A DNA stretch of 64,000 nucleotides from Corynebacterium camporealensis (GTDB lineage Bacteria; Actinomycetota; Actinomycetes; Mycobacteriales; Mycobacteriaceae), in assembly GCF_000980815.1 (NCBI RefSeq), contig NZ_CP011311.1, forward strand, positions 434,001 through 498,000, given 5' to 3'. Positions 44,404 to 54,500 of the stretch are shown here, piece after piece. The notes beneath the pieces are model-generated. The model did no database searches and was not told the origin of the DNA. It saw only the letters and a list, made by a program, of their open reading frames with translations. The translations under genes and the position numbers were made by a program. The stretch's first letter is position 1; every line of letters starts with the position of its first letter.

Positions 44404-45723
44404 TTAAGCGGTGTTATACGCGCTGTTCGTGGTGGTGTTGAGGTCGAGAGCGATCGGACGCGAATCCTGCGGGAAGGCGCGTTGCGGGCAGCCTTCGCGC
44501 GGGCAGGCGGCACAACCAGGGCCAATCGGGGTGGCGGCAGCCGGGGTCAAGGTGAGCGCATCGGCATAGACAAGCTTGTCGGCGTGGGTGATATCGCAAC
44601 CCAGCCCGACGACGAATTCCTTGCGCGGAGTACCCCAGCTTTGCGCAGGGCCTTGCACGAAACGAGCAATCCACAAATAGGTGTGTTCATCGGGCATGGA
44701 GGCGACCTGGCGGGTGATGCGATTCGGCGTTTCAAAAGCGCGATGAACCACCCACAGCGGACAGGAGCCACCGCCGCGCGCGAAGTGGAACGCCGTAGCG
44801 GACTGACGCTTGGAGATATTGCCGGCCCTATCAGTGCGGATGAAGGAGAGGGGGATGCCGCGGTTGTGGGGGCGTTGGAGCGTCGATAAGCGTTGCGCGG
44901 TGGTTTCAAAACCGGTGCCGAACTGCTTGGCAATCACATCGATGTCATAGCGGGTACTTTCCGCAGTTTCCAAAAACTGCGTGTACGGCATGGTCACCGC
45001 GGCGGCAAAGTACTGGGCCAAGCCCAGCTTGCCGATGTCCCGAGCCTCTCCCTCGGGCAGTTCCTGCACTAGGTCTTCGCACACGTCCGCATAGGCAAGC
45101 AGGCAATACTGCAGGGCCATTTCAAAGACCAGCTGGGCTTCGGTAAGTCCTGCTTGCAGGTGAAGTTCGCGGGTCTCGGGGTTAAAGACGCGCCGGCCGG
45201 TAGTGGTGGGGCTAGAAAAACGGGTGTTGACGCCTAGTTCTTCTTGCAGGCGGGCAGCCAAGCGGCCGCGGCGCAGCACGCGCATGCCCAAATGCCCGGC
45301 GAGTTCTTCGGCGGCGACATCAAGGGTGTGGATGTAGTTGTGCGCGTCGTAGAAAAAATCGCGGACGGCTTCATATGGGCTGGGGGTATGCGAGGGCTGG
45401 AAGGCGGCGGCATCGATAAGCCTGGGCATCAGCTCAGGAAAACGGATGGCCAAATCCGACAAGGTGGCCTCGGAGGCTTCCGGGAAAAGCCTGCGCAACT
45501 CGGTGATATGGCGCAGAACCTGGTCGGAAGAAAAGTAGGAAGGATCCACTCCAAAGCGCTGCGAGAGCTGGATGAGCACAGTGACAGTAAGGGGGCGCTG
45601 GTCGTTTTCGAGTTGGTTGAGGTAGCTCGTCGACAAGCCCAGCTGCTGAGCCATTGCTACCTGGGTGAGGCCCTCTTGCTTGCGCAGTGCGTGGATTCGT
45701 GCCCCCGCGTAGTGCTTGCTCAC
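44404..45723 (-). CDS. prpR: Propionate regulator PrpR (RamB/ScfR family)
   Basis: A 439-aa regulator of prpDBC2. An Xre-type helix-turn-helix lies at about 8-62 (KQEGLTQVAMAQQLGLSTSY). A long acyl-CoA-sensing middle domain follows, with a C-terminal cluster C404, C407 and C412 (GCAACPREGC) of the DUF2083 type. The M. tuberculosis homologue binds short-chain acyl-CoA and a Fe4S4 cluster. In C. glutamicum the equivalent gene, divergent from prpDBC2, activates that operon when propionyl-derived intermediates accumulate. GTG 45723 has AAAGGGG 11 bases upstream; the longer ATG form lacks one. Confidence 0.88.
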   Translation of the reverse strand: MSKHYAGARIHALRKQEGLTQVAMAQQLGLSTSYLNQLENDQRPLTVTVLIQLSQRFGVDPSYFSSDQVLRHITELRRLFPEASEATLSDLAIRFPELMPRLIDAAAFQPSHTPSPYEAVRDFFYDAHNYIHTLDVAAEELAGHLGMRVLRRGRLAARLQEELGVNTRFSSPTTTGRRVFNPETRELHLQAGLTEAQLVFEMALQYCLLAYADVCEDLVQELPEGEARDIGKLGLAQYFAAAVTMPYTQFLETAESTRYDIDVIAKQFGTGFETTAQRLSTLQRPHNRGIPLSFIRTDRAGNISKRQSATAFHFARGGGSCPLWVVHRAFETPNRITRQVASMPDEHTYLWIARFVQGPAQSWGTPRKEFVVGLGCDITHADKLVYADALTLTPAAATPIGPGCAACPREGCPQRAFPQDSRPIALDLNTTTNSAYNTA

Positions 45724-45759
45724 TGCTGCTGTTTCCCCTTTGTTGCCCTTGACCTGCCT

Positions 45760-45778
45760 ATTACACAAGTTTCGCAAA
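45760..45778. promoter_or_regulatory. PrpR/RamB-like site 1
   Basis: ATTACACAAGTTTCGCAAA, one of two near-identical direct repeats in the prpR-prpD gap, containing a degenerate TTTGCAAA core (TTTCGCAAA). Confidence 0.5.
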
Positions 45779-45800
45779 TCATCGAACCTCATGCAACAGG

Positions 45801-45818
45801 ATTACACAAAGTTTGCCA
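45801..45818. promoter_or_regulatory. PrpR/RamB-like site 2
   Basis: ATTACACAAAGTTTGCCA repeats the first site 41 bp downstream, about four helical turns, so both could be bound on one DNA face. Confidence 0.5.
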
Positions 45819-45846
45819 GTGGCATACGACACGCCTGACAAATTAT

Positions 45847-45862
45847 TGTGAAATTAATCGCG
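45847..45862. promoter_or_regulatory. Possible GlxR (CRP-type) site
   Basis: TGTGAAATTAATCGCG fits TGTGA-N6-TCACA at 8 of 10 positions, 28 bases before the prpD2 start. Confidence 0.3.
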
Positions 45863-45889
45863 TTAGTTTGCCGAGCAGAGGAGGCACAC

Positions 45890-47401
45890 ATGATCAACCA
45901 TGAAGTACGTACCCATAAGTCCGCTGAGGACTTTCCGATTGAAGAGCACCTGGCACACAAGATCGCCAAGGTTGCAGCCGACAAGGTTGAGGTCCCTGCT
46001 GACACCAAGGACATGATCATCAACCGCATCATCGACAACGCCTCTGTGGCCGTTGCTTCCGTGGTACGCCGTCCCGTCACTTCCGCCCGCGTTATTGCGC
46101 AGGCACACCCGGTCTCCGAAGGTGGCGCTACCATCTTCGGCGTCGATGGCAACTACTCCGCTGAGTGGGCAGCACTGGCTAACGGCACCGCCGTTCGCGA
46201 GCTCGACTTCCACGACACCTTCCTGGCAGCTGAGTACTCCCACCCGGGCGACAACATCCCGCCGCTGCTGGCAGTCGCTCAGCACAAGGGCCTGGACGGC
46301 AAGGCTCTGATCCGCGGTATCGCCACCGGCTACGAAATCCAGGTCAACCTGGTCAAGGGCATCTGCCTGCACGAGCACAAGATCGACCACGTTGCTCACC
46401 TGGGCCCATCGGTTGCTGCTGGTATCGGTACCATGCTCGACCTGGACGTTGACACCATCTACCAGGCGATTGGCCAGGCGCTGCACACCACCACCGCAAC
46501 CCGCCAGTCCCGTAAGGGTCTTATCTCCTCCTGGAAGGCATACGCACCGGCATTCGCTGGCAAGATGGCCATCGAGGCTACCGACCGCGCAATGCGTGGC
46601 GAAGGCGCACCGGCTCCGATTTGGGAAGGCGAAGACGGCTTCATCGCATGGATGCTGCACTCCCCGGAGCGCACCTACACCGTGCCGCTGCCTGCCGACG
46701 GCGAAGAAAAGCGCGCCATCCTGGACACCTACACCAAGGAGCACTCCGCGGAGTACCAGTCTCAGGCACCGATCGACCTGGCTCGCCGCATGAAGGACAC
46801 CCTGGCCGAGAAGGGCCTGGACACCAAGGACGTCGAGTCCATCGTCCTGCACACCTCGCACCACACCCACTACGTGATTGGTACCGGCGCGAACGACCCG
46901 CAGAAGATGGATCCGAACGCCTCCCGTGAGACCCTGGACCACTCCATCATGTACATCTTCGCCGTTGCTCTCGAGGATGGCACCTGGCACCACGTCGACT
47001 CCTACGCACCGGAGCGCGCTAACCGCCCGGAGACCATCGAGCTGTGGCACAAGATTTCCACCGTCGAGGACCCGGAGTGGACCCGCCGCTACCACTCCCA
47101 CGACCCGAACGAGAAGGCATTCGGCGCCAAGGCCGTTATCACCTTCAAGGATGGCACCGTGGTCGAGGACGAGATGGCCGTTGCCGATGCTCACCCGCTG
47201 GGCGCTCGCCCATTTGCTCGTGAGCAGTACATCAACAAGTTCCGCACCCTGGCCGAGGGCCTGGTCAGCAAGGAAGAGCAGGACCGCTTCCTGGCTGCAG
47301 CGGAGAACCTGGAAAACCTCACCGACCTGCGTGAGCTCAACATCGTACTGGACGACGACGCTATCGCCGCCGCTCCGGAAACCCCGAAGGGAGTGTTCTA
47401 A
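45890..47401 (+). CDS. prpD2: 2-methylcitrate dehydratase PrpD2
   Basis: A 503-aa MmgE/PrpD-family enzyme converting 2-methylcitrate to 2-methyl-cis-aconitate. Conserved blocks are [40 protein letters not shown] and [27 protein letters not shown] lies just before ATG 45890, which is therefore preferred to a GTG 14 codons upstream. First gene of prpDBC2; prpB2 starts at the next base. Confidence 0.93.
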   Translation: MINHEVRTHKSAEDFPIEEHLAHKIAKVAADKVEVPADTKDMIINRIIDNASVAVASVVRRPVTSARVIAQAHPVSEGGATIFGVDGNYSAEWAALANGTAVRELDFHDTFLAAEYSHPGDNIPPLLAVAQHKGLDGKALIRGIATGYEIQVNLVKGICLHEHKIDHVAHLGPSVAAGIGTMLDLDVDTIYQAIGQALHTTTATRQSRKGLISSWKAYAPAFAGKMAIEATDRAMRGEGAPAPIWEGEDGFIAWMLHSPERTYTVPLPADGEEKRAILDTYTKEHSAEYQSQAPIDLARRMKDTLAEKGLDTKDVESIVLHTSHHTHYVIGTGANDPQKMDPNASRETLDHSIMYIFAVALEDGTWHHVDSYAPERANRPETIELWHKISTVEDPEWTRRYHSHDPNEKAFGAKAVITFKDGTVVEDEMAVADAHPLGARPFAREQYINKFRTLAEGLVSKEEQDRFLAAAENLENLTDLRELNIVLDDDAIAAAPETPKGVF

Positions 47402-48334
47402 ATGGCCGGACTATTCGGCTCCACCATCACTGATGCTGAAAAGCGCAAGAACTTCCGCGCAGCAATCGAAGGCGAAGGCCTGACCACCCTGCCAGGCGCC
47501 TTCAACCCACTGACTGCACGCCTGATTCAGGACATCGGCGGCTTCGGCGGTGTCTACATCTCCGGTGCTGTGCTGGCCAACGACCTGGGCCTGCCGGACA
47601 TCGGCCTGACCACCCTGACCGAGGTTGCACAGCGCTCCAAGCAGATCGCTCGTGCCACCGACCTGCCAGTGCTTGTCGATGCCGACACCGGCTTCGGCGA
47701 GCCCATGTCCGCAGCACGCACCGTGGTCGCCCTCGAGGACGCCGGCCTGGCCGGTTGCCACCTTGAAGACCAGGTTAACCCGAAGCGCTGCGGCCACCTG
47801 GACGGCAAGGAAGTCGTCTCCAAGGACCTGATGGTTCGCCGCATCACCGCTGCAGTCAACGAGCGTCGCGATGAAAACTTCATCATCTGTGCTCGTACCG
47901 ACGCCGCCGGTGTCAACGGCATCGACGACGCCATCGACCGCGCCAAGGCCTATGCCGATGCTGGTGCAGACCTCATCTTCACCGAGGCGCTGTACAAGCC
48001 AGAGGACTTCGAGAACTTCCGCGCAGCTGTGGATACCCCGTTGCTGGCAAACATGACCGAGTTCGGCAAGACCGAGCTGCTCAGCGCCAAGCAGATTGAG
48101 GACTTGGGCTACAACGCAGTCATCTGGCCGGTATCCACCTTCCGCGTGGCGATGGGTGCTACCGAAGAGTTCCTCCGCGACATGGCCGATGAAGGCCTGC
48201 AGTCCGAGGAGTGGCTCGAGCGCATGCAGCACCGTTCCCGCCTGTACGAGTTGGTTCGCTACAACGAGTACAACGCCTTTGACCAGGAAGTCTTTACCTA
48301 TTCCAAGGACTCCTACAAGCCGACTTTCGAGTAG
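47402..48334 (+). CDS. prpB2: 2-methylisocitrate lyase PrpB2
   Basis: A 310-aa member of the isocitrate lyase/PEP mutase family, cleaving 2-methylisocitrate to pyruvate and succinate. LVDADTGFGEP holds metal-binding Asp residues and DQVNPKRCGHLDGK the catalytic cysteine. It abuts prpD2 and is separated from prpC2 by 94 bases containing a hairpin. Confidence 0.94.
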   Translation: MAGLFGSTITDAEKRKNFRAAIEGEGLTTLPGAFNPLTARLIQDIGGFGGVYISGAVLANDLGLPDIGLTTLTEVAQRSKQIARATDLPVLVDADTGFGEPMSAARTVVALEDAGLAGCHLEDQVNPKRCGHLDGKEVVSKDLMVRRITAAVNERRDENFIICARTDAAGVNGIDDAIDRAKAYADAGADLIFTEALYKPEDFENFRAAVDTPLLANMTEFGKTELLSAKQIEDLGYNAVIWPVSTFRVAMGATEEFLRDMADEGLQSEEWLERMQHRSRLYELVRYNEYNAFDQEVFTYSKDSYKPTFE

Positions 48335-48341
48335 GTCTATC

Positions 48342-48364
48342 GGGGCATCGGCAAGCGGTGCCCC
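48342..48364 (+). other. Intercistronic hairpin prpB2-prpC2
   Basis: GGGGCA (48342-48347) pairs with TGCCCC (48359-48364) just after the prpB2 stop. The loop holds the dispersed 13-mer. No T tract follows, so it is more likely an mRNA processing or stability element than a terminator. Confidence 0.5.
48344..48356 (+). repeat. Copy of dispersed 13-mer GGCATCGGCAAGC (intergenic)
   Basis: Exact, non-coding copy between prpB2 and prpC2, which shows the motif is not driven only by protein sequence. Confidence 0.6.
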
Positions 48365-48428
48365 ATCCTGAGCCACAAGGCTCCCAAGCCAAAGCACACA
48401 CGCTTTCCAAGTAAAAAGGAGAAACAAA

Positions 48429-49580
48429 ATGTCTGACAACACCCCGGAGATTCGTAAGGGCCTGTATGGCGTCGTCGTTGACGAGACCGCCGTATCCAAG
48501 GTCGTTCCGGAGACCAACTCCCTGACCTACCGCGGCTATCCGGTGCAGGAGCTCGCACGCTACTGCTCCTTCGAAGAGGTTGCCTACCTGCTGTGGAACG
48601 GCGAACTGCCGAGCCAGGACGAGCTCGTGCGCTTCTCTGCTCGTGAGAAGGCCCTGCGCCACCTGGACCGCCACGTCATCGACCTGATTACCTCGATGCC
48701 GAAGTCCTGCCACCCGATGGACGTGCTGCGTACCGCCATCTCGTTTATCGGCTCCCAGGATCCGGAGGCCTACACCAAGGACTCCGAGCACATCCGCCGT
48801 ACCGCTCTTGAGCTGATGGCCAAGATTCCGACCATCATCGCTTTGGACATCCGTCGCCGCCGCGGCGAGGGCTACATCGAGCCTTCCCGTAAGAAGGGCT
48901 TTGCCGAGAACTTCCTGTGGATGGTCTTCGGCGAGGAAGAAGGCTCCCCGGCTCTCAACCGTGCGGACATCGAGGCCTTCGATAAGTCGCTCATCCTCTA
49001 CGCTGAGCACTCCTTCAACGCTTCTACCTTCGCAGCTCGCGTGGTCACCTCGACCATGTCCGATACCTACTCCGCTATCACCGCTGCTATCGGCGCTCTG
49101 AAGGGCCCGCTGCACGGTGGTGCTAACGAGGCCGTGATGCACAACTTCCTCGAGGTTGGCGACCCGGCTAAGGCTGAAGAGTGGGCTAAGAACAAGCTGG
49201 CCAACAAGGAACTGGTCATGGGCTTCGGTCACCGCGTCTACAAGAAGGGTGACTCCCGCGTTCCGACCATGGAAGCTGCCTTCAAGGAGCTGGCCAAGGA
49301 GCACGGCCAGGAGCAGTGGGTGGAGATGTACGAGAACATGGCAAAGACCATGTACGAAAACACCTCCATCAACATCCGTCCGAACCTGGACTTCCCAGCA
49401 GGCCCGGCCTACTACATCCTGGGCTTCGACATCGAGTTCTTCACCCCGATCTTCGTGATGTCCCGCATCACCGGCTGGACCGCACACATCGTGGAGCAGA
49501 ACGAGAACAACTCTCTGATTCGCCCGCTGTCTGCCTACAACGGCGAGGATCAGCGTCCGGTTCCGCCGAAGAGCATCTAA
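48429..49580 (+). CDS. prpC2: 2-methylcitrate synthase PrpC2
   Basis: A 383-aa citrate-synthase-family enzyme condensing propionyl-CoA with oxaloacetate. Catalytic blocks are GPLHGGANEAVM, FGHRVYKKGDSRV and the late RITGWTAHIVEQ. AAAAGGAGAAAC gives a good ribosome-binding site. A terminator follows. Last gene of prpDBC2. Confidence 0.93.
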   Translation: MSDNTPEIRKGLYGVVVDETAVSKVVPETNSLTYRGYPVQELARYCSFEEVAYLLWNGELPSQDELVRFSAREKALRHLDRHVIDLITSMPKSCHPMDVLRTAISFIGSQDPEAYTKDSEHIRRTALELMAKIPTIIALDIRRRRGEGYIEPSRKKGFAENFLWMVFGEEEGSPALNRADIEAFDKSLILYAEHSFNASTFAARVVTSTMSDTYSAITAAIGALKGPLHGGANEAVMHNFLEVGDPAKAEEWAKNKLANKELVMGFGHRVYKKGDSRVPTMEAAFKELAKEHGQEQWVEMYENMAKTMYENTSINIRPNLDFPAGPAYYILGFDIEFFTPIFVMSRITGWTAHIVEQNENNSLIRPLSAYNGEDQRPVPPKSI

Positions 49581-49612
49581 TCTTCGCGCGCTGAACTAGC
49601 GACATCTCAAGG

Positions 49613-49640
49613 AAGGGAATCACCTTATGGTGGTTCCCTT
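49613..49640 (+). terminator. prpDBC2 terminator
   Basis: A 12-bp stem AAGGGAATCACC / GGTGGTTCCCTT with a TTAT loop and one G-U pair, followed by TTTT. Confidence 0.85.
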
Positions 49641-49659
49641 TTTTGCTGCGTGCAGGGGT

Positions 49660-50796
49660 TTAAATTAGGTGCATGGCGCCGCGTTGGGCAGCCGGGTGCG
49701 AGTTTTGCCGGGGAGGTTTCTTCCCCGGTGGGTGGTAGTCCACGTGGCCGTTTGTGCGATCGATCCAGCCTCGTGGGGGTCTGTGCCCGTGGAAGTTATC
49801 CGGGTCGATGCTGCCTAGGACGCCGTTGTGATATCTGCACAACATCGTCAGGTTGGACGGTTTCGTTTCCCCGCCGTGTTTATGGCCTTTGATGTGGTGG
49901 ACTTCGCAGTTGTTGGCTGGTTCTTTGCAATCAATCCAGGCACAGACCAGCTGCTCTGAGATAGCCAGGAGGCGTTGTTTGAAGTTCGCCGAGCGGCACT
50001 GATAAAGGTTGACCGGGCCTTCGGTGGGGTGGAAGAGCCCGGCGAAGATATCCTCGCCCAGCCGGCCTGCCAGGTGGTGGGACAGCCACTCCGCACCGGT
50101 CATGATGGTGCCGTTCGAGCAACCCAGGCGCACGTCGTCGCCCTGGCCGGAGGTAATGCGTAAGAAGTCATCGAGACCAATGGCGATGATGGTGCGGAAG
50201 GCGGGCTGCTGGATGCCGGTGTTGCCATCGAGAAGCTCCCAGAGTGCGTCGGCACGGCGTTGGGAGCGTGCTGGTGGGGCGGGGCAGGCATCGTCAGGCG
50301 TGGTGTCAGGCTTGTTGAGGTTGTCGAGAGTTTCGACGAGCTGGGAAATCAAGCTGGCCTTGTCGCGCACGCGCAGGGTCCAGGTGTCCTCGTCGTTTTG
50401 ACGGACATCGACGCCGCGCTCGGGCTTTTTGGGCGTGACGTAGTCCTCGATGTGCGACTTGGCGTAATCGAGCATGTCATCGATGGAGCCTTCGATGTTG
50501 AGCAGCTCGAGGCGGAACTGCCACTGCTCGGCAGGCTTGTCGATTTTCTGCACGTAGGTTTCAATGCGAACAAGGCGGTTGACCGAATAGCCGTCCGCCG
50601 CGCGCAGGGCCTCACGTTGGCGCGCACTAAAGCGGGTGGGGCCAAAATATACCTGCGCGACCTTGGCCCAGCGCTTTACCTCGAAGCGCGGCATGTCGAG
50701 CACAGCCGCGACTGCGTGCGGCCTATCCATGGCATCACGAAGCGTGTCGAGGCCACTGTGCCTCGTTGCGCTGATGCTGTGCTCAAAGGTTGTCAT
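49660..50796 (-). CDS. HNH endonuclease-domain protein, DUF222/13E12-like (copy 2)
   Basis: A 378-aa paralogue of the protein at 17626-18720. The N-terminal DUF222-like region shares FGPTRFSARQ and a following helix with copy 1. The C-terminal HNH motif lies at 285-324: C285, C290, H300-H301, C320, H323 and N324. Target unknown. ATG 50796 is preferred over 50817 because TATTGT lies seven bases before it with TTGCCT 18 bases further upstream. The stretch from prpC2 to pyc contains only this gene. Confidence 0.8.
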   Translation of the reverse strand: MTTFEHSISATRHSGLDTLRDAMDRPHAVAAVLDMPRFEVKRWAKVAQVYFGPTRFSARQREALRAADGYSVNRLVRIETYVQKIDKPAEQWQFRLELLNIEGSIDDMLDYAKSHIEDYVTPKKPERGVDVRQNDEDTWTLRVRDKASLISQLVETLDNLNKPDTTPDDACPAPPARSQRRADALWELLDGNTGIQQPAFRTIIAIGLDDFLRITSGQGDDVRLGCSNGTIMTGAEWLSHHLAGRLGEDIFAGLFHPTEGPVNLYQCRSANFKQRLLAISEQLVCAWIDCKEPANNCEVHHIKGHKHGGETKPSNLTMLCRYHNGVLGSIDPDNFHGHRPPRGWIDRTNGHVDYHPPGKKPPRQNSHPAAQRGAMHLI

Positions 50797-50803
50797 GTCA
50801 GCC

Positions 50804-50809
50804 ACAATA
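50804..50809 (-). promoter_or_regulatory. -10 hexamer, leaderless promoter of HNH/DUF222 gene 2
   Basis: Minus-strand TATTGT, seven bases before ATG 50796, with TTGCCT 18 bases upstream of it. The layout mirrors that of copy 1. Confidence 0.5.
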
Positions 50810-51557
50810 AGCGGCATTTGCCCAGCTAGGCAAGGAAAAGTGGGATTGTCCTCAATTTCGACCGATCCGGGAACCTCAGGGCTAGAAACTCAGTCTAATA
50901 GGGGATGGGCTTTTTTAATCTGGCGGTGAGATGGGGTCAAAACTCACCCGAGTGTTGCGCTGATTGCTCGGGCCGCGACTAGAAATCTCACCAATGCTTA
51001 GTTGTTTCACCGGTGGTCATTTTGTACTTCTCAGGTTGAGAGCCGCGGAGGGCGGTGTTGCTTGCCCTAATTGGGGTGAGGTGAGGGCGGTTCTTATGGC
51101 TTGCGATTGACGTTTTTCTTCGCGCCGGGGGAGGGGGTACTTCACGGGTAGGTAGCTGGTTTGCGGGATTGCGTGGGCCAGGTTCGCAGGGTGGCGGCAG
51201 GGGTCGTATGGAGTATTTGGTTGCGGCGAGGTGAAATGGCAGCCGGGTGACGTTCGGGCTGGTTGGAGGAGGCATGCGGGCAAATGGGGGAGCTTTTGGT
51301 GGTTAAAGGCTTGGTGGTTGAAGGAGGGCTGGGAGGGCGTCGTAAAGCAGTGCTGGGCAAGCTTCGTAAATTTGCAAACTTTGCAGATTGGCGGGTGGTG
51401 GGGAGGGTGGAATCGGAAAATCGGGCGATAAAACTGGTAGAATTTTTGGTTCTGGGCAACTAATCTGAGGTGTGTATCACCCGTCCTGGCCCGTTGCGCC
51501 GCTTATCACTTTGAGCGCTTTGCAACCTGCTGACGTAATTGAAAGGACCTTCCCGAA
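50810..51557. other. Long non-coding stretch upstream of pyc
   Basis: About 750 bases without a convincing gene. Short frames here (up to 95 codons) are rich in Pro or Gly and show no family features. From about 51240 to 51430 the plus strand is visibly G-rich and C-poor (repeated GGTGG, GGAGG and GGGAGG). The stretch contains TTTGCAAA-type sites at 51368-51387, a plausible -10 TAGAAT at 51438-51443 and a leader of roughly 110 bases before pyc. Confidence 0.5.
51368..51387. promoter_or_regulatory. RamB/PrpR-like double site upstream of pyc
   Basis: AAATTTGCAAACTTTGCAGA contains TTTGCAAA overlapped by a second CTTTGCA half, the core recognised by RamB/PrpR-family regulators. It lies about 50 bases upstream of the probable pyc -10. 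A further CTTTGCAA occurs at 51518-51525. Confidence 0.45.
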
Positions 51558-54500
51558 GTGTCTGTATCTGCGCTTCCCGCGTTTAACAAAGTTCTCGTAG
51601 CAAACCGTGGTGAAATTGCTGTCCGTGCTTTCCGTGCAGCTTTTGAGACCGGTGCTACTACCGTTGCTGTGTATCCCCGCGAGGACCGCAACTCCTTCCA
51701 CCGCGCTTTTGCGGATGAGGCAGTGCGCATCGGTGCGGAGGGCCAGCCGGTTAAGGCTTACCTCGATATCGAAGAGATTATCCGTGCTGCTAAGAAGTCG
51801 GGCGCGGATGCTATCTACCCGGGCTACGGCTTCCTCTCCGAGCGCGCTGACCTGGCACGTGCGTGTGATGAGGCGGGTATCAAGTTCATTGGCCCGACCG
51901 CATCGACTCTGGATCTGACCGGTGACAAGGCAGCTGCTGTAACCGCTGCTGAAGAAGCTGGTCTGCCGACCCTGCAGGACTCCAAGCCGTCGACTGATGT
52001 GGATGAGCTGGAGGAGTACTCCAAGGACTTCAACTTCCCGGTTTTCGTTAAGGCGGTTGCTGGTGGCGGTGGCCGTGGTATGCGCTTCATCGAAAAGCCA
52101 GAGGACTTAAAGCAGAAGTGTGCCGAGGCGTCCCGCGAGGCTGAGGCAGCATTTGGCGATGGCCACGTGTACCTCGAGACCGCAGTGATTAAGCCGCAGC
52201 ACATTGAGGTCCAGATTCTGGCCGATAGCCAGGGCAACGTTATTCACCTGTTCGAGCGTGACTGCTCGGTGCAGCGTCGTCACCAGAAGGTCGTCGAGAT
52301 TGCTCCGGCACCGACTCTGGATCCGGAACTGCGCGACCGCATTTGTGCAGATGCCGTGAAGTTCTGTGAGCACATCAACTACGAGGGTGCCGGCACCGTC
52401 GAGTTCCTGGTGGATGAGCGCGGCAACCACGTCTTTATTGAGATGAACCCGCGCGTGCAGGTGGAGCACACGGTGACTGAGGAGGTCACCGGTGTGGACA
52501 TCGTGAAGTCCCAGATGCAGATTGCTGCCGGTGCTTCCCTGGAGGACCTTGGCCTGGTGCAGGATGAAATCACCCTGACCGGTGCGGCCCTGCAGTGCCG
52601 TATCACCACCGAGGACCCGAACAATGGCTTCCGTCCGGATACCGGTACCTTGACCGCGTACCGTTCGCCGGGCGGCGCAGGCGTGCGTCTCGACGGCGCA
52701 ACCTCTGTCGGCGCGGAAATCTCCCCGAACTTCGACTCCCTGCTGGTGAAGATGACCTGCCGTGGCAAGAACTTCGAGCAGGCTGTCGCCCGTGCACAGC
52801 GTGCGCTCAATGAGTTCCACGTTTCCGGCGTGGCCACCAACATCGGCTTCCTGCGCGCCCTGCTGCGTGAGCCGGACTTCACCGGCACCCGCGTGGACAC
52901 CGGCTTCATCAACGACCACGCTGACCTGCTGAAGGCACCGCCGGCTGTCGATGAGTCCGGTCGTATCGTCGAGTACATCGCTGATGTCACCGTTAACAGG
53001 CCGAATGGTGACCGTCCGACTGCGCTGCGTCCTTTCGATAAGCTGCCGGAGCTGGACAAGAACGCTGAGCTGCCGCGCGGTTCCCGCGACGAACTGCTGG
53101 AGCTGGGCCCGAAGGCGTGGGCAGAAAAGATTCGCGACCAGAAGCCGCTGGCTGTCACCGACACCACCTTCCGCGATGCTCACCAGTCCCTGCTGGCTAC
53201 CCGCGTGCGTGGTACCGCGCTGGTCTCTGCCGCTGAGGCTGTGGCCCGCATGACCCCGGAGCTGTTCTCCGTGGAGGCCTGGGGCGGTGCAACTTACGAC
53301 GTCGCCATGCGCTTCCTGCATGAGGATCCGTGGGTTCGCCTGGACCTGCTGCGTGAGGCCATGCCGAACCAGAACATCCAGATGCTGCTGCGCGGCCGCA
53401 ACACCGTCGGCTACACCCCGTACCCGGATTCGGTCTGCCGTGCCTTTGTGCAGGAGGCAGCCAAGTCCGGCGTGGATATCTTCCGCATTTTTGACGCGCT
53501 TAACGATGTTTCCCAGATGCGCCCGGCCATCGACGCCGTCCTGGAGACCAACACCACCGTGGCTGAGGTGGCCATGGCGTACTCCGGCGATATGTGCTCG
53601 CCGAAGGAAGACCTCTACACCCTGGACTACTACCTGAAGCTCGCAGAGCAGATTGTCGAGTCCGGTGCCCACATCCTGGCCATTAAGGACATGGCTGGTC
53701 TGCTGCGTCCGGAGTCTGCGTCCAAGCTGGTCAGCACCCTGCGCAAGGAATTCGACCTGCCGGTCCACGTCCACACCCACGACACCGCTGGTGGCCAACT
53801 GGCTACCTACTACGCGGCTGCGCTGGCCGGTGCCGACGTTGTCGATGGCGCTTCCGCACCGCTGGCAGGCACCACCTCCCAGCCGTCGCTGTCCGCTATC
53901 GTCGCTGCGTTCTCCCAGACCGACCGCGATACCGGCCTGGACCTGCAGGCGGTCTCCGACCTGGAGCCATACTGGGAGGCTGTCCGCCAGCTTTACGCTC
54001 CGTTCGAAAACGGTATTCCTGGCCCGACCGGCCGCGTGTACAAGCACGAGATTCCGGGTGGCCAGCTGTCCAACCTGCGTGCGCAGGCCGACGCCCTGGG
54101 TTTGGCCGACCGCTTCGAGGTCATCGAGGACAACTACGCCGCAGTAAACGAGATGCTGGGCCGCCCGACCAAGGTGACCCCGTCCTCCAAGGTCGTCGGT
54201 GACCTGGCGCTGCACCTGGTGGGTGCAGGTGTCGACCCGGCTGACTTCGAGGCCAACCCGACCAAGTACGACATCCCGGATTCCGTTAACGCCTTTCTGC
54301 GTGGCCAGCTCGGTACCCCTCCGGGTGGCTGGCCGGAGCTGCGCGACAAGGTTTTGGACGGTCGTGCAGAAACCGGCGCACAGATCACCGAGGTTCCGGA
54401 AGAAGAAGTTCAGCACCTGGATTCCGACAACTCCAAGGAGCGTCGTGACAGCCTGAACCGTCTGCTCTTCCCGAAGCAGTTCGAGGAGTTCAACGAGTTC

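Noticed and set aside
50988..51275. 95-codon frame in the pyc upstream region
   Set aside because: Pro/Arg-rich, without a ribosome-binding site or leaderless -10; reflects the skewed base composition.
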